The notes: generated from the sequence alone by a model not told the origin. 64,000 nt of DNA from Pelodictyon phaeoclathratiforme BU-1 (GCF_000020645.1 NC_011060.1:2866501-2930500), one strand, 5' to 3'. Positions 18,300 to 26,401 are shown, counted from the stretch's first letter. Numbers and translations: made by a program.

Positions 18300-19434
18300 A
18301 GAAATGCTCCAGACTATGCAGATCTTTGATTTTGATACTGTCAAGATAACTGCTTGCCTTGGTCAGTGTAATTTGGCGGGCATTCAGGGCATCCAGCACT
18401 GTCCGCACGTAGGTATCACCGAACACGTGCCTTGGTTCACGATAGCGGTATGAACGGTTTCCCCCCTCTTTTTGATGAATGATCAACGTTGCATGCCACT
18501 CCCTGTAAGCAGCATATTCGCTTTGCAGCAGGCGACCGGCATCAAGTAATCGACGCAAAATCACTTCACAACTCACCCCCCATGCCTTGCAGTGCTTGTC
18601 AAGCCAGACATCGAACCGAGAGACCTCTTCAGGTCGTTCGGCGTCATTGATCAGGGCAAGAAAATTATCCGGTACCAGCAGATGACCTGCAAAGGAGTTG
18701 GCATCGCGCTCTCTACCATGGGAAGAGTCCAGATCGAAGTTGTCGTCAATGGAACTGCTCTTGTGCAAAAGCAAATGAGCCAATTCATGCATGAGCGTGA
18801 ATGTTTGCCTGCTATCCGAAGCCTGTTTCTTGACAACAATCACCGGACAATCGGGATCATACAGGGTAAACCCGATAATCGGGCTCTCTTTTGGAATCTG
18901 CCACTTGCCACTGTAACCATTACTCCGAAAGACCAGAATACCTCTTGCCTCCACGGCAGTACGGTAAGAGGCAAAATCATTGCTATCACCGAGTCCAAGC
19001 CATGCACGAACAATGCGAGCCACTCCAGGGAGGGTCTTTTCGTGCAAATCCGGTGGAGTGAATCGTACCCGTTCCGTTTCATCCATATCTTCAAGCAGAC
19101 CAAGATAGACTTCCCTCTGTTTTTCGACCCGCTCAATAAATTTTTTAAGCTCCGGCGTCACCTCCGGCTTCTGATTGGTCAGCGTTCGAAACTGCGTCGT
19201 ATGAACCTGTGCAACATCAACCGGCCCTTCCTCCAGAAAAAACAGTACCCCGCGACCAAAAAAGTCCGCCACCTTGCGCAACTGATTGAAGGTGATGCCA
19301 TCTTCGCCAGCCATCACCCGCTCGATGCTGCCTGGCGCTATGCCAAGCGCAGCAGCAAGCTCATCCGGCGTTATGCCATAATCGGCACAACACCAAAGAA
19401 TACGCTCCGGATTGATGGACTGAATATGTTCCAT
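18286..19434 (-). CDS. XRE repressor fused to ImmA/IrrE (M78) metallopeptidase
   Basis: 382 aa. Residues 10-60 form an XRE helix-turn-helix (ITPDELAAALGIAPGSIERV). Residues 190-290 carry the peptidase signature HELAH with ERDANSFAGHLLVP downstream supplying the third zinc ligand. Such XRE-COG2856 proteins act as repressors that can be removed by proteolysis, and often serve as antitoxins. The partner is the DUF4411 gene it overlaps. The ATG is followed by a well-formed HTH, and no earlier start is needed. Confidence 0.88.
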   Translation of the reverse strand: MEHIQSINPERILWCCADYGITPDELAAALGIAPGSIERVMAGEDGITFNQLRKVADFFGRGVLFFLEEGPVDVAQVHTTQFRTLTNQKPEVTPELKKFIERVEKQREVYLGLLEDMDETERVRFTPPDLHEKTLPGVARIVRAWLGLGDSNDFASYRTAVEARGILVFRSNGYSGKWQIPKESPIIGFTLYDPDCPVIVVKKQASDSRQTFTLMHELAHLLLHKSSSIDDNFDLDSSHGRERDANSFAGHLLVPDNFLALINDAERPEEVSRFDVWLDKHCKAWGVSCEVILRRLLDAGRLLQSEYAAYREWHATLIIHQKEGGNRSYRYREPRHVFGDTYVRTVLDALNARQITLTKASSYLDSIKIKDLHSLEHFYADR

Positions 19435-19690
19435 ATCTATACTAACTCATTATATCTTAACGATCTCCGGCGATTACCCTGCGACCGGTTAATGGTAAAC
19501 ACCTGAAATGAGAAGGGTTTTCACCCATCAAAGCAAGTAATCAAAAGAAATACAGGGAGACGAAATCTCGAACCAATTACACAATATAGAGAGTTCCCGG
19601 CAAGATGCGAAGCCGGATAAATGAATCGTTAACTCTCTGGCAGGAGTCACAGTACAGGCTACAGCTCTCCCGAAAAAGCCTTGTGCAGAA

Positions 19691-19780
19691 TGGATTTTTT
19701 CAGGGCATTTACCGTTTGGCGGAAAACTTGATGGCAACAACCGATGGGTCAGGGTGCCCGAAACTATTCCCTGGAACTCT
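19691..19780 (+). pseudogene. Remnant of a DUF772/IS5-type transposase N-terminus
   Basis: About 30 codons in one frame read WIFSGHLPFGGKLDGNNRWV and then RVPETIPWN, the typical opening of DUF772 transposases (FGGKL...NRWVxLxxxIPW). After this the similarity is lost, and no DDE domain is present. The remainder of 19435-19690 shows a nested inverted repeat (19590-19640) but no gene. A short IS scar inside the first accessory patch. Confidence 0.55.
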
Positions 19781-19833
19781 TGTGCTCCCAAAGTGGGCGC
19801 GTGTTCGCGTTCTTTTTCGTCATATTTCTTTCA

Positions 19834-19856
19834 TAAAAAAGAGCGACTTACGCTCT
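19834..19856 (-). terminator. Second of two tandem terminators
   Basis: On the minus strand AGAGCG and CGCTCT (19856-19840) form a six-pair stem around a five-base loop, followed by a run of T (19840-19835). It lies directly after another terminator, downstream of the 65-aa gene. Confidence 0.65.
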
Positions 19857-19894
19857 AAAAACAGAGAAGCTGCCTTTTGATGGCAGCCTCTCTG
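19857..19894 (-). terminator. Strong Rho-independent terminator
   Basis: On the minus strand a 13-pair stem with one G-T pair (19894-19882 with 19874-19862, loop between) is followed by TTTTT (19861-19857). It closes the transcript of the 65-aa gene, whose stop is 24 bases upstream. Confidence 0.8.
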
Positions 19895-19917
19895 AAATTT
19901 GTTAACCAGCCCACCAA

Positions 19918-20115
19918 CTACATCGTAAGAATATCATTTGCAGCAGTGATCTGAGACTTCCGATCCTTTATCTGGTATTCTCTTCGAACTGCCTCTAACT
20001 GTTTGTTCATTGCAATGATGGCCTCAATATGCTCTTTCTTGTCAAGAACGGTTACTTTTCCATCCCGCTCAAGTCTCGCATTGATATCATCTGTTTTGCT
20101 GATTTTTTTCATCAT
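19918..20115 (-). CDS. 65-aa lysine-rich protein, unknown
   Basis: A short, charged and probably helical protein (KKISKTDDINARLERDGKV, later EHIEAIIAMNKQLEAV). Two ATGs stand in tandem at the start, with no clear Shine-Dalgarno. What argues for a real gene is the pair of tandem terminators placed immediately after its stop on the same strand. The N-terminal part could be a small DNA- or partner-binding domain like those of antitoxins, but I do not recognise a family and no toxin gene adjoins it. Confidence 0.5.
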   Translation of the reverse strand: MMKKISKTDDINARLERDGKVTVLDKKEHIEAIIAMNKQLEAVRREYQIKDRKSQITAANDILTM

Positions 20116-20194
20116 AAGTTAAACGATTTTAGATTGTGCTCATAAATCGCAACAGGCGAAAAATGTAACACCTTACCCCCCAATTTACTATAAC

Positions 20195-20326
20195 TTTTTC
20201 ATAAAGCTGATAAAATCCACTTGAGCGGAAATATCCGACAAGAACATCAAAATAACGAGTATCGGCAAGGGTGGCCTTGAACCTGTCGAGAAGAGTCTGG
20301 TTCCCGTCATTTATAAAAAAGTAAGG
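20195..20326 (-). pseudogene. N-terminal scrap of a PLD-containing SNF2-type helicase
   Basis: One frame without its own start reads FINDGNQTLLDRFKATLADT followed by RYFDVLVGYFRSSGFYQLYE, then loses similarity. This matches the phospholipase-D-like N-terminus of large helicases found in restriction-like and DISARM-type defence loci (family recognition from memory). Nothing of the motor domain remains. The stretch 20327-20480 has no recognisable gene. Confidence 0.6.
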
Positions 20327-20480
20327 TCAGTCTGGCTTCCGCTCACAGATTGGCTCCGGGTAATTTCTATTGGAATGAGGTGGTGTTGTCAGGCAAAAAA
20401 ACATATCAACCACAATCACATCGATTTCAAAGAGCGCATTGAAAAAAAGGTTATAAACCCATTCAGCTCCTCATCCGATC

Positions 20481-21596
20481 CTACAGCACCCTGTCCAGCA
20501 CGGCGATGATACGCCCGGCGGCGGCTCCATCCCATTTTTCGGGGATTTTTGAGCGGCTGGTGATGTGCTGATGCGTTCCGGGATGGAGGATGTCGTGGAT
20601 ACGGCTCCTGATCTCCTCTTCATCGAGGCTGACAAGGGCGTTGGTGCCTATTTCGATGGTGGCGGGGCGGGCGGAACTCTCCATGATGGTGAGGCAGGGA
20701 ACGTTCATGACGGTGGCTTCCGACTGCATCTCCTCGATGTCGGTGAGGAGCAGCAGGGAATCCCTCAGCAGTTTCAGAAGGGCGGCATGTGCCGGAGGCT
20801 GGATCATCTTCACGTTCTCTGTTTCGCTGAATGCATCACCCATGCCGTGCTGCTGCAACAGCGCGTCAAGCCCGGCAACAAGCGGCATGACGACGGTGAT
20901 CTTGCCGGAAATCTCTTTGAGAAGCCGATGGATCATTTCAAGCGGCTCTTTTTCGGAGAAGCGACCTGCCGGGTTCAGGAGCACCAGCGCATATTTTTTG
21001 GGTTTGACCTCCGGAACCGCTGCTGCATCGGAGTTGTTTGCCTCTTCCATCAGACCAACGAGGCTGTCGATGAGCAGGTTGCCAGCAAAAAAGACCTTTT
21101 CATCGGCGACCCCTTCGTTGATGAGGTTGTATTCGCCGCTGTGTTCGCTGACAAAGTGGAGGTCGGACATGGCGTCAATGACGACGCGGTTGACCTCGTC
21201 AGCATCTGAACGCTCGTAGCTGCGCAGTCCGGCATCAACGGCGGCAACGGGCAGACCGAGTTTTGCTGCGGTAACGGCGGCCCCGAATGCGGCATTGTCG
21301 CAGCCACAGACCAGCACAAGGTCAGGTTTTTCGCTGAGCATGATTTTTTCCATGGCGGTCATGGCAACGGCAAGCTGCTCAACCGGTGTGCCTTTCGGAA
21401 GAGTGATGGTATGGCTGGCTTCACCAATACCGAAACTTGCTGCAAGGTCGCGGCTGATGGGTTCAGCGCATACCGGAGTGGCAAGCATCACTATCGGCTG
21501 GTAGGCTCCCTTTTTTTTCAATGCTTTATAGAGTGGGGCAAGCAGAAGAGCGCCTGGCTGGCCACCAGCGGCCAAAAGTAATTTTTTCACAGTCAA
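20481..21596 (-). CDS. Divergent UDP-GlcNAc 2-epimerase-like (WecB fold) protein
   Basis: 371 aa with the two-Rossmann layout of WecB-type epimerases, e.g. PDLVLVCGCDNAAFGAAVTA, AVDAGLRSYERSDADEVNR and LLLLTDIEEMQSEATVMNVP. Key residues differ. The N-terminal GTRPE is GGQPG, HVEAGLR is AVDAGLR, the conserved histidine of the HRREN loop is absent (LLNPAGRFSEKE), and SGGxQEE is changed. It may bind a nucleotide sugar with other chemistry or be non-catalytic. Divergent from the ostA-like gene with 50 bases between starts, hinting at a shared envelope role. Confidence 0.75.
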   Translation of the reverse strand: MTVKKLLLAAGGQPGALLLAPLYKALKKKGAYQPIVMLATPVCAEPISRDLAASFGIGEASHTITLPKGTPVEQLAVAMTAMEKIMLSEKPDLVLVCGCDNAAFGAAVTAAKLGLPVAAVDAGLRSYERSDADEVNRVVIDAMSDLHFVSEHSGEYNLINEGVADEKVFFAGNLLIDSLVGLMEEANNSDAAAVPEVKPKKYALVLLNPAGRFSEKEPLEMIHRLLKEISGKITVVMPLVAGLDALLQQHGMGDAFSETENVKMIQPPAHAALLKLLRDSLLLLTDIEEMQSEATVMNVPCLTIMESSARPATIEIGTNALVSLDEEEIRSRIHDILHPGTHQHITSRSKIPEKWDGAAAGRIIAVLDRVL

Positions 21597-21646
21597 AACA
21601 AAGCTTTATATACATTAGGGGAAAGATCTTTCAGGTACAGGTACCC

Positions 21647-22597
21647 ATGAAAAACAACCAGAATTCAATGAGACAGGTTTCTTCACGCTCACTCACCGCT
21701 TTTCTGCTGCTTGTTCTGGCAGCATCCGTCGCGCTTCCCCATCATAATACACTCCGGGCGGAACAAAAGAAAATTATTCTCCGTCATGCAGATCTCATCG
21801 AGGGGGGGGGCGATGAGGCTGGAAGCTACCGCTCGGTTATCGGCAATGTGGTGTTTCAGGACGGCTCCCTGACGCTGACTTGCGACAGCGCTACCGATTA
21901 CGAGCGGGAGAACAAAATTGTGCTGAAGGGCAACATTGTCATTGCCGACGATGCTTTTGCAATCTATGGCGACAACGGCGTCTACTTCTCCGACAAGCAA
22001 ACGGGAGAATTACAGGGCAGCGTCAGGGGCAGGATGCTCGATAACTCTCTTTTCGGCAAGTCACACCGGGCGGTGGTCAACAAGGCAAACAGCCAGGTTT
22101 GGCTCTACGATGACGCAATCGCATGGCATGAACAGCAGCAGATCAGTGGCGACATTATTCTGCTCCACTTCACGGAGTCCGGCGACAGCAAAAAAAAACA
22201 GCGTCTTGATGAGATGCAGGTACACGGCAACGCTTTTTTTGCTGCTGCCGATACCCTCTCCCGTTCGCCAGTTGTCTACGACCAGTTCGGCGGCAAGAAA
22301 ATGGTGATTCGACTCCTCGAGGGATCAAAAATCGAGGACATTACCGTCACCAGTCAGGCGGAGATCCTCTATCACCTCTACAATGAAAAACAGCAACCGT
22401 CGGGGATCAACTATTCGAGCGGGGATATGATCCGGATGCTCTTCACTGATGGCAGGCTGAACCGGATAAAGGTGACCGGGAATGTTGAGGGAAAGCAGTA
22501 CCCTGAAAGTTTCAGGGGCAACAAGAGTATCGACCTGCCAAAGTTTATCTGGAGAGAGGAAGAGAATCCTTTCAGGAAGCAGAAAAGCCTTCCATGA
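21647..22597 (+). CDS. OstA/LptA-like periplasmic protein
   Basis: 316 aa from the ATG at 21647. The frame is open earlier, but the upstream part overlaps the wecB-like gene on the other strand. A signal peptide (SLTAFLLLVLAASVALP) precedes repeated short beta segments typical of the OstA/LptA jelly-roll used in LPS transport: DGSLTLTCDSATDYERENKI, GNIVIADDAFAIYGDNGVYF, and later GDMIRMLFTDGRLNRIKVTG. It probably takes part in carrying lipopolysaccharide across the periplasm, or in an outer-membrane assembly step. Longer than LptA and far shorter than LptD. The stop lies inside a stem-loop. Confidence 0.78.
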   Translation: MKNNQNSMRQVSSRSLTAFLLLVLAASVALPHHNTLRAEQKKIILRHADLIEGGGDEAGSYRSVIGNVVFQDGSLTLTCDSATDYERENKIVLKGNIVIADDAFAIYGDNGVYFSDKQTGELQGSVRGRMLDNSLFGKSHRAVVNKANSQVWLYDDAIAWHEQQQISGDIILLHFTESGDSKKKQRLDEMQVHGNAFFAAADTLSRSPVVYDQFGGKKMVIRLLEGSKIEDITVTSQAEILYHLYNEKQQPSGINYSSGDMIRMLFTDGRLNRIKVTGNVEGKQYPESFRGNKSIDLPKFIWREEENPFRKQKSLP

Positions 22598-22613
22598 ACG
22601 GGGAAGGCTTTCT
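22581..22613 (-). terminator. Stem-loop between convergent ostA-like and fmdB genes
   Basis: AGAAAAGCCTTCC (22581-22593) pairs with GGAAGGCTTTCT (22602-22613) around an eight-base loop. On the minus strand the right arm is followed by TTTTCT, fitting termination after fmdB. The left arm also encodes the last codons of the ostA-like gene. Confidence 0.6.
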
Positions 22614-22642
22614 GTAAATTGGAATTGATCCTCTTTTGTCTC

Positions 22643-22909
22643 CTATTTGGCCAGAGGACAGCCTCCGCCCGAGCAGGCTCCGGTTGAGCATGGACTTGGC
22701 GTTGGCGCTGCTGGCGCGGGTTTGCCACTGCCGTAGTCTGTTTTATAAAAACCGGAGCCTTTCAGCAAAAATCCACCGCTGGCGCTGATGACCCTCTCGA
22801 AGCTCTCTGTTTCACATTTCGGGCAGAGCGTCAGGGATGCATCGCTTATTTTCTGTACTATTTCAAGCTCATTTCCACAGTTGCTGCAACGATACTGATA
22901 GGTTGGCAT
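22643..22909 (-). CDS. FmdB-type zinc-ribbon regulatory protein
   Basis: 88 aa beginning MPTYQYRCSNCGNELEI, with a second pair CPKCE near residue 33, the usual FmdB/CxxC_CxxC_SSSS zinc ribbon. The C-terminus is glycine, proline and cysteine rich (CSTGACSGGGCP) and probably flexible. The function of the family is poorly known; one member was linked to formamidase expression. It is divergent from recO. Confidence 0.88.
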   Translation of the reverse strand: MPTYQYRCSNCGNELEIVQKISDASLTLCPKCETESFERVISASGGFLLKGSGFYKTDYGSGKPAPAAPTPSPCSTGACSGGGCPLAK

Positions 22910-23049
22910 CTCTATTGTTCTCCTTGATTAATCGCTTGCTGACGGCCATTGTTCTCCGTCACCATGTTGTTGTTTATAAAATTCCCGGGCCTGAAAAAGG
23001 CGCCATTTTCGTATATACTGCTATTTGCCGGAATATAAAACCCTCTGCC

Positions 23050-23835
23050 GTGATAGTCAAAACCCGGGCTGTAATATTGCGGGAGATAAAATACCGCGAC
23101 CAATCGAAGATCTGTTCCATCTACACCCGAGAGTTCGGAAAAATGTCGATCATTATCAAGGGTGCACGCAACCCGAAAAACAGGCTTTCAGGGCTGTTCA
23201 GCGCTGGCAATGTGGTCGATCTGGTACTGTATAAAAAAAGCAGCCGCGATATCCAGCTTGCAACTGATGGTAACCTTGTTTTAAGCCCAATGGTTCCCGA
23301 GCCGGATCTTGAACGGTTCGCCATCCTCTACCGCATCATTGACTTTGTACGCCATACAACAGAAAACGACGAAAAAAATCTCCCCCTTTTTACTCTGCTG
23401 ACAGGAACCCTTGAGCAGCTCTATCATACCAATGTCAATTTTCAGCAGCTCTATGCCTGGTTCCTTTTACGCTTTGTCTCCCTGCTTGGCTTTCAGCCCT
23501 CCCTTCGCACCTGCGTATTCAGCGGAGAGGAGCTTTTGCCTGCCATTGAGGCACTGCAACTTACAGAGCTCTATTTTGTGATGAACCCCGGCGGACTTGC
23601 GCTACCCAAAGCTGCTGGATCGAGCCTGGCTAAAAAACAGCTCATTCCGGTGCGTCTCGCCATGCTGCTGAGTGCGCTTGCTGCAACGCGCCTTCCTGCC
23701 GGTGACTCCATCAAGGCCGACCCCCGGGAGATTGAAGATCTCTGGAATCTGCTTCAGGAGTACTGTTCGCTCCATCTGGAACATGCACGGGGGCGCAAAA
23801 ACCTTGACATCGTCTCTCAAATCCTCCTGAAATAG
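23050..23835 (+). CDS. recO: DNA repair protein RecO
   Basis: 261 aa from a GTG at 23050, the point where RecO-like sequence begins (VIVKTRAVILREIKYRDQSK). The frame is open back to 22837, but that part runs antisense through fmdB. An OB-fold N-terminus (ICSIYTREFGKMSIIIKGAR) is followed by the helical C-terminal domain; the zinc cysteines of some RecO proteins are reduced to a single CVF. RecO with RecR loads RecA on SSB-coated gaps. No clear ribosome site precedes the GTG. Confidence 0.9.
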   Translation: MIVKTRAVILREIKYRDQSKICSIYTREFGKMSIIIKGARNPKNRLSGLFSAGNVVDLVLYKKSSRDIQLATDGNLVLSPMVPEPDLERFAILYRIIDFVRHTTENDEKNLPLFTLLTGTLEQLYHTNVNFQQLYAWFLLRFVSLLGFQPSLRTCVFSGEELLPAIEALQLTELYFVMNPGGLALPKAAGSSLAKKQLIPVRLAMLLSALAATRLPAGDSIKADPREIEDLWNLLQEYCSLHLEHARGRKNLDIVSQILLK

Positions 23836-23883
23836 GCAGACAGGCTCTTTTTGTGGTTTTATATCTTCTTGACTATTTCTATC

Positions 23884-23912
23884 TTGACAGAGCATTTTAT
23901 TACTCTTATAAT
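23884..23912 (+). promoter_or_regulatory. Consensus sigma-70 promoter for hemL
   Basis: TTGACA at 23884-23889 and TATAAT at 23907-23912 are separated by exactly 17 bases. The predicted transcript start, near 23919, is 19-28 bases before the hemL start. Confidence 0.85.
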
Positions 23913-23946
23913 GGTCTTGTTCAATCAATAAACAGCATTGTCCGAC

Positions 23947-25242
23947 ATGCCTCAACTCACCAAATCTGCTGAACTCTTTGAAAAAGCAAAGAAGTTTATT
24001 CCCGGCGGTGTAAACTCTCCGGTACGAGCATTCAAATCCGTTGGTGGAACTCCAGTGTACATGGCCAAAGGGTCAGGAGCATACATGACCGACGTTGACG
24101 GCAACACCTACCTCGACTATGTCGGCTCGTGGGGCCCTTTTATTCTTGGAAGCATGCATCCAAGAATCACTGCCGCGCTTGAGTATACCCTGAAAAATAT
24201 CGGCACCAGCTTCGGCACCCCGATTGAGATGGAGATCGAAATTGCCGAGCTTCTCTGCAAAATTGTTCCGTCACTTGAAATGGTGCGCATGGTTAACAGC
24301 GGGACCGAAGCCACCATGTCGGCTGTTCGTCTTGCTCGTGGCTACACGGGCCGCGATAAAATTATCAAATTCGAGGGATGCTACCATGGCCACGGAGACA
24401 GCTTCCTCATCAAGGCTGGTTCAGGCGCACTGACACTTGGCGCTCCCGACAGCCCCGGCGTTACCAAAGGCACGGCAATGGATACGCTCAATGCAACCTA
24501 CAACGATATCGATTCGGTTAAGCTGCTTGTCAATGAGAACAAGGGGCAGATTGCAGCCATCATCATCGAGCCTGTAGCAGGCAACACGGGCGTTATCCCG
24601 GCCAAGCCCGGCTTCCTTGCAGCGCTTCGCGAACTGTGCACCGAGGAAGGTATTGTGCTGATTTTTGACGAGGTGATGTGTGGTTTCCGTGTGGCGCTTG
24701 GCGGTGCACAGAGCCTTTACGGCGTTACCCCTGATTTGACCACCATGGGCAAGATCATCGGCGGTGGCCTTCCGGTGGGTGCATTCGGCGGCAAACGCGA
24801 AATCATGGAGCGTGTTGCTCCACTCGGCGATGTCTATCAGGCTGGTACCCTTTCAGGAAACCCGCTGGCGCTGACCGCAGGTCTTGAAACCCTGAAAATC
24901 CTGATTGACGAAAATCCCTACCCGGAACTCGAAAGAAAAGCGGTTATCCTTGAGAGCGGTTTCAACGATAACCTGAAAAAACTCGGGCTGAACTATGTGC
25001 AGAACCGCGTCGGCTCGATGTCCTGCCTCTTCTTTACGGAGACGCCGGTAGTAGACTACTCGACCGCAGTCACTGCAGATACAAAAAGACATGGAAAATA
25101 TTTCCACTCCATGCTCGATCAGGGTATCTACCTTGCCCCGTCGCAGTTCGAAGCAATGTTCATCAGCTTCATGCACACCGACGAGGATCTCGAAAAGACC
25201 ATCAAGGCGAACTATAACGCTCTTGTGGCCTCTGGCCAGTAA
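23947..25242 (+). CDS. hemL: Glutamate-1-semialdehyde 2,1-aminomutase
   Basis: 431 aa (434 if the TTG at 23938 is used). A class III PLP aminotransferase fold: FIPGGVNSPVRAFKSVGG at the start, the cofactor aspartate in LIFDEVMCGFR, and the PLP lysine in TTMGKIIGGGLPVGAFGG. It converts glutamate-1-semialdehyde to 5-aminolevulinate, the last step of the C5 route to haem and (bacterio)chlorophyll. A perfect consensus promoter upstream suits the high tetrapyrrole demand of a phototroph. A strong terminator follows. No strong Shine-Dalgarno decides between the two starts. Confidence 0.97.
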   Translation: MPQLTKSAELFEKAKKFIPGGVNSPVRAFKSVGGTPVYMAKGSGAYMTDVDGNTYLDYVGSWGPFILGSMHPRITAALEYTLKNIGTSFGTPIEMEIEIAELLCKIVPSLEMVRMVNSGTEATMSAVRLARGYTGRDKIIKFEGCYHGHGDSFLIKAGSGALTLGAPDSPGVTKGTAMDTLNATYNDIDSVKLLVNENKGQIAAIIIEPVAGNTGVIPAKPGFLAALRELCTEEGIVLIFDEVMCGFRVALGGAQSLYGVTPDLTTMGKIIGGGLPVGAFGGKREIMERVAPLGDVYQAGTLSGNPLALTAGLETLKILIDENPYPELERKAVILESGFNDNLKKLGLNYVQNRVGSMSCLFFTETPVVDYSTAVTADTKRHGKYFHSMLDQGIYLAPSQFEAMFISFMHTDEDLEKTIKANYNALVASGQ

Positions 25243-25268
25243 CCTCTGGTGTGCACAACGCAACCTCC

Positions 25269-25298
25269 AAAAGGGAAGCTTCACGGCTTCCCTTTTTT
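25269..25298. terminator. Bidirectional terminator between hemL and DUF190
   Basis: AAAAGGGAAGC (25269-25279) and GCTTCCCTTTT (25286-25296) form an 11-pair stem with a TTCACG loop, followed by T-rich sequence. The A-run on the other side gives a U-tail on the minus strand as well. Confidence 0.9.
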
Positions 25299-25632
25299 AT
25301 TCCATAATCCCCACTCGCACCTGCTCCCTTGTCAGCATTGCCCGTCCTGATGCATCCCTGACCAGTTGCTCAACGATCGGCAGAAATCCGTCGATCTTCT
25401 CTGCAGAATCAACAATCTCGATAACCATGGGCAGGTTTGTACCCAGATCCATGATTTTGGAGGTATTAAACTGCATGTCGTGGCCGAAGGAGAGTACCCC
25501 TTTGAGTACCGTAGCGCCAGCCAGACCAAAAAGCCGGGCTTCACGGACAACTTCCTCATAGAGTGGCCGATGACCGTAACGCACCTGTTCGCCGACAAAA
25601 AGCCTGAGCATTTCCAGATTCTGTAGTTCCAT
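25297..25632 (-). CDS. DUF190 family protein
   Basis: 111 aa. The family pattern is visible: a PII-like ferredoxin fold with LRLFVGEQVRYGHRPLYEEV at the start, then GATVLKGVLSFG and LPMVIEIVDSAEKI. DUF190 proteins are commonly encoded beside crcB and are thought to assist it, perhaps by sensing. Here it follows crcB by 12 bases on the same strand, so the two form an operon. Confidence 0.9.
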   Translation of the reverse strand: MELQNLEMLRLFVGEQVRYGHRPLYEEVVREARLFGLAGATVLKGVLSFGHDMQFNTSKIMDLGTNLPMVIEIVDSAEKIDGFLPIVEQLVRDASGRAMLTREQVRVGIME

Positions 25633-25644
25633 GTTGATTCTCCC

Positions 25645-26028
25645 TTATGTCCAGAGTTTTGCAAAAAGCGTTCCTGTGTAGAGGGCAACAAAGCCCCCGA
25701 TAATAGTGCCAACAAGATAGATGCCGGCATAAAAAAGCTGACCATCCTTGAGCAATGCGGCATTTTCAAACATATAGGCGGAAAAGGTGGTAAATCCTCC
25801 GCAGAAACCTGTAACGAGCAAAAGCCGTGCTTCAGGGGAGACAAGCGTCGTCGAAACCGCCAGCTCACTGAGGAAGCCAATGAGAAAACTGCCAAGAAGA
25901 TTGACTGTCAAGGTTGCAAAGGGAAAGCCCGGCACCAGGGGAACAAACGTGAGCGCCACAAGGTAGCGGGCCATCGAACCGATAAACCCGCCCACACCGA
26001 CAAGCAGCACCGCTCCAGCCTGCTTCAT
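25645..26028 (-). CDS. crcB: Fluoride channel Fluc/CrcB
   Basis: 127 aa from the ATG at 26028, with GGAGGGG upstream; the open frame is longer but has no such site. Four membrane helices are seen. The family motifs GGFIGSMARYL, TLTVNLLGSFLIGF (pore asparagine) and TGFCGGFTTFSAYMFE (the phenylalanine box) are complete. Fluc channels export toxic fluoride as antiparallel dimers. The short space upstream does not contain a recognisable fluoride riboswitch. Confidence 0.95.
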   Translation of the reverse strand: MKQAGAVLLVGVGGFIGSMARYLVALTFVPLVPGFPFATLTVNLLGSFLIGFLSELAVSTTLVSPEARLLLVTGFCGGFTTFSAYMFENAALLKDGQLFYAGIYLVGTIIGGFVALYTGTLFAKLWT

Positions 26029-26072
26029 AACCCGGCCCCTCCGGAATGTTCGACGGCTGTTGACATGACCGC

Positions 26073-26303
26073 TTAACGATCGTGGCAACCGGTTTGCCCA
26101 TCCTCAATACGCTTGTGTGCGCAACACATTTCATCGAGAATACCAAGCAAAGTGTTGAAAATGCCAACACAGATGATGGTCGGCGCCCACAGGCCGATAA
26201 AGATGGCTATCAGCTCATGGTTCACACCTGTACCGAAGATAAAGAGATAAATGGAGAGGAGTATCGACAGTGTCGCTCCGATAAAGTAGTAGTGCGGCTT
26301 CAT
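26073..26303 (-). CDS. Small two-helix membrane protein, unknown
   Basis: 76 aa from the ATG at 26303; a TTG at 26342 in the same frame would add 13 residues. Two hydrophobic segments (YFIGATLSILLSIYLFIFG and ELIAIFIGLWAPTIICVGIF) are followed by a polar tail with two adjacent cysteines and a Cys-His near the end (MCCAHKR, GCHDR). That tail might bind metal. It precedes crcB by 44 bases on the same strand. I do not recognise a family. Confidence 0.6.
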   Translation of the reverse strand: MKPHYYFIGATLSILLSIYLFIFGTGVNHELIAIFIGLWAPTIICVGIFNTLLGILDEMCCAHKRIEDGQTGCHDR

Positions 26304-26401
26304 ACCCTGCGCATTTGATTGAATTGATCCCGGCCTTTTCAAAATGTAAGAATAATAACTCCACTAAAAAATCCGCACACGGCTCCTTTGCTCCTTAATC
26401 C

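Noticed and set aside
18592..19506. 304-codon plus-strand frame
   Set aside because: Antisense of the XRE-M78 gene, which has clear HTH and HELAH motifs.
19528..19791. 87-codon minus-strand frame
   Set aside because: Antisense to the transposase remnant; frames of this kind opposite IS ends are commonly spurious.
20565..21209. Two overlapping plus-strand frames of over 200 codons
   Set aside because: Antisense to the wecB-like gene, which has recognisable fold motifs.
22837..23049. N-terminal extension of RecO
   Set aside because: Overlaps fmdB antisense and has no RecO similarity.
25900..26100. Possible fluoride riboswitch upstream of crcB
   Set aside because: The short spacer does not show the conserved pseudoknot sequence and most of it is coding.
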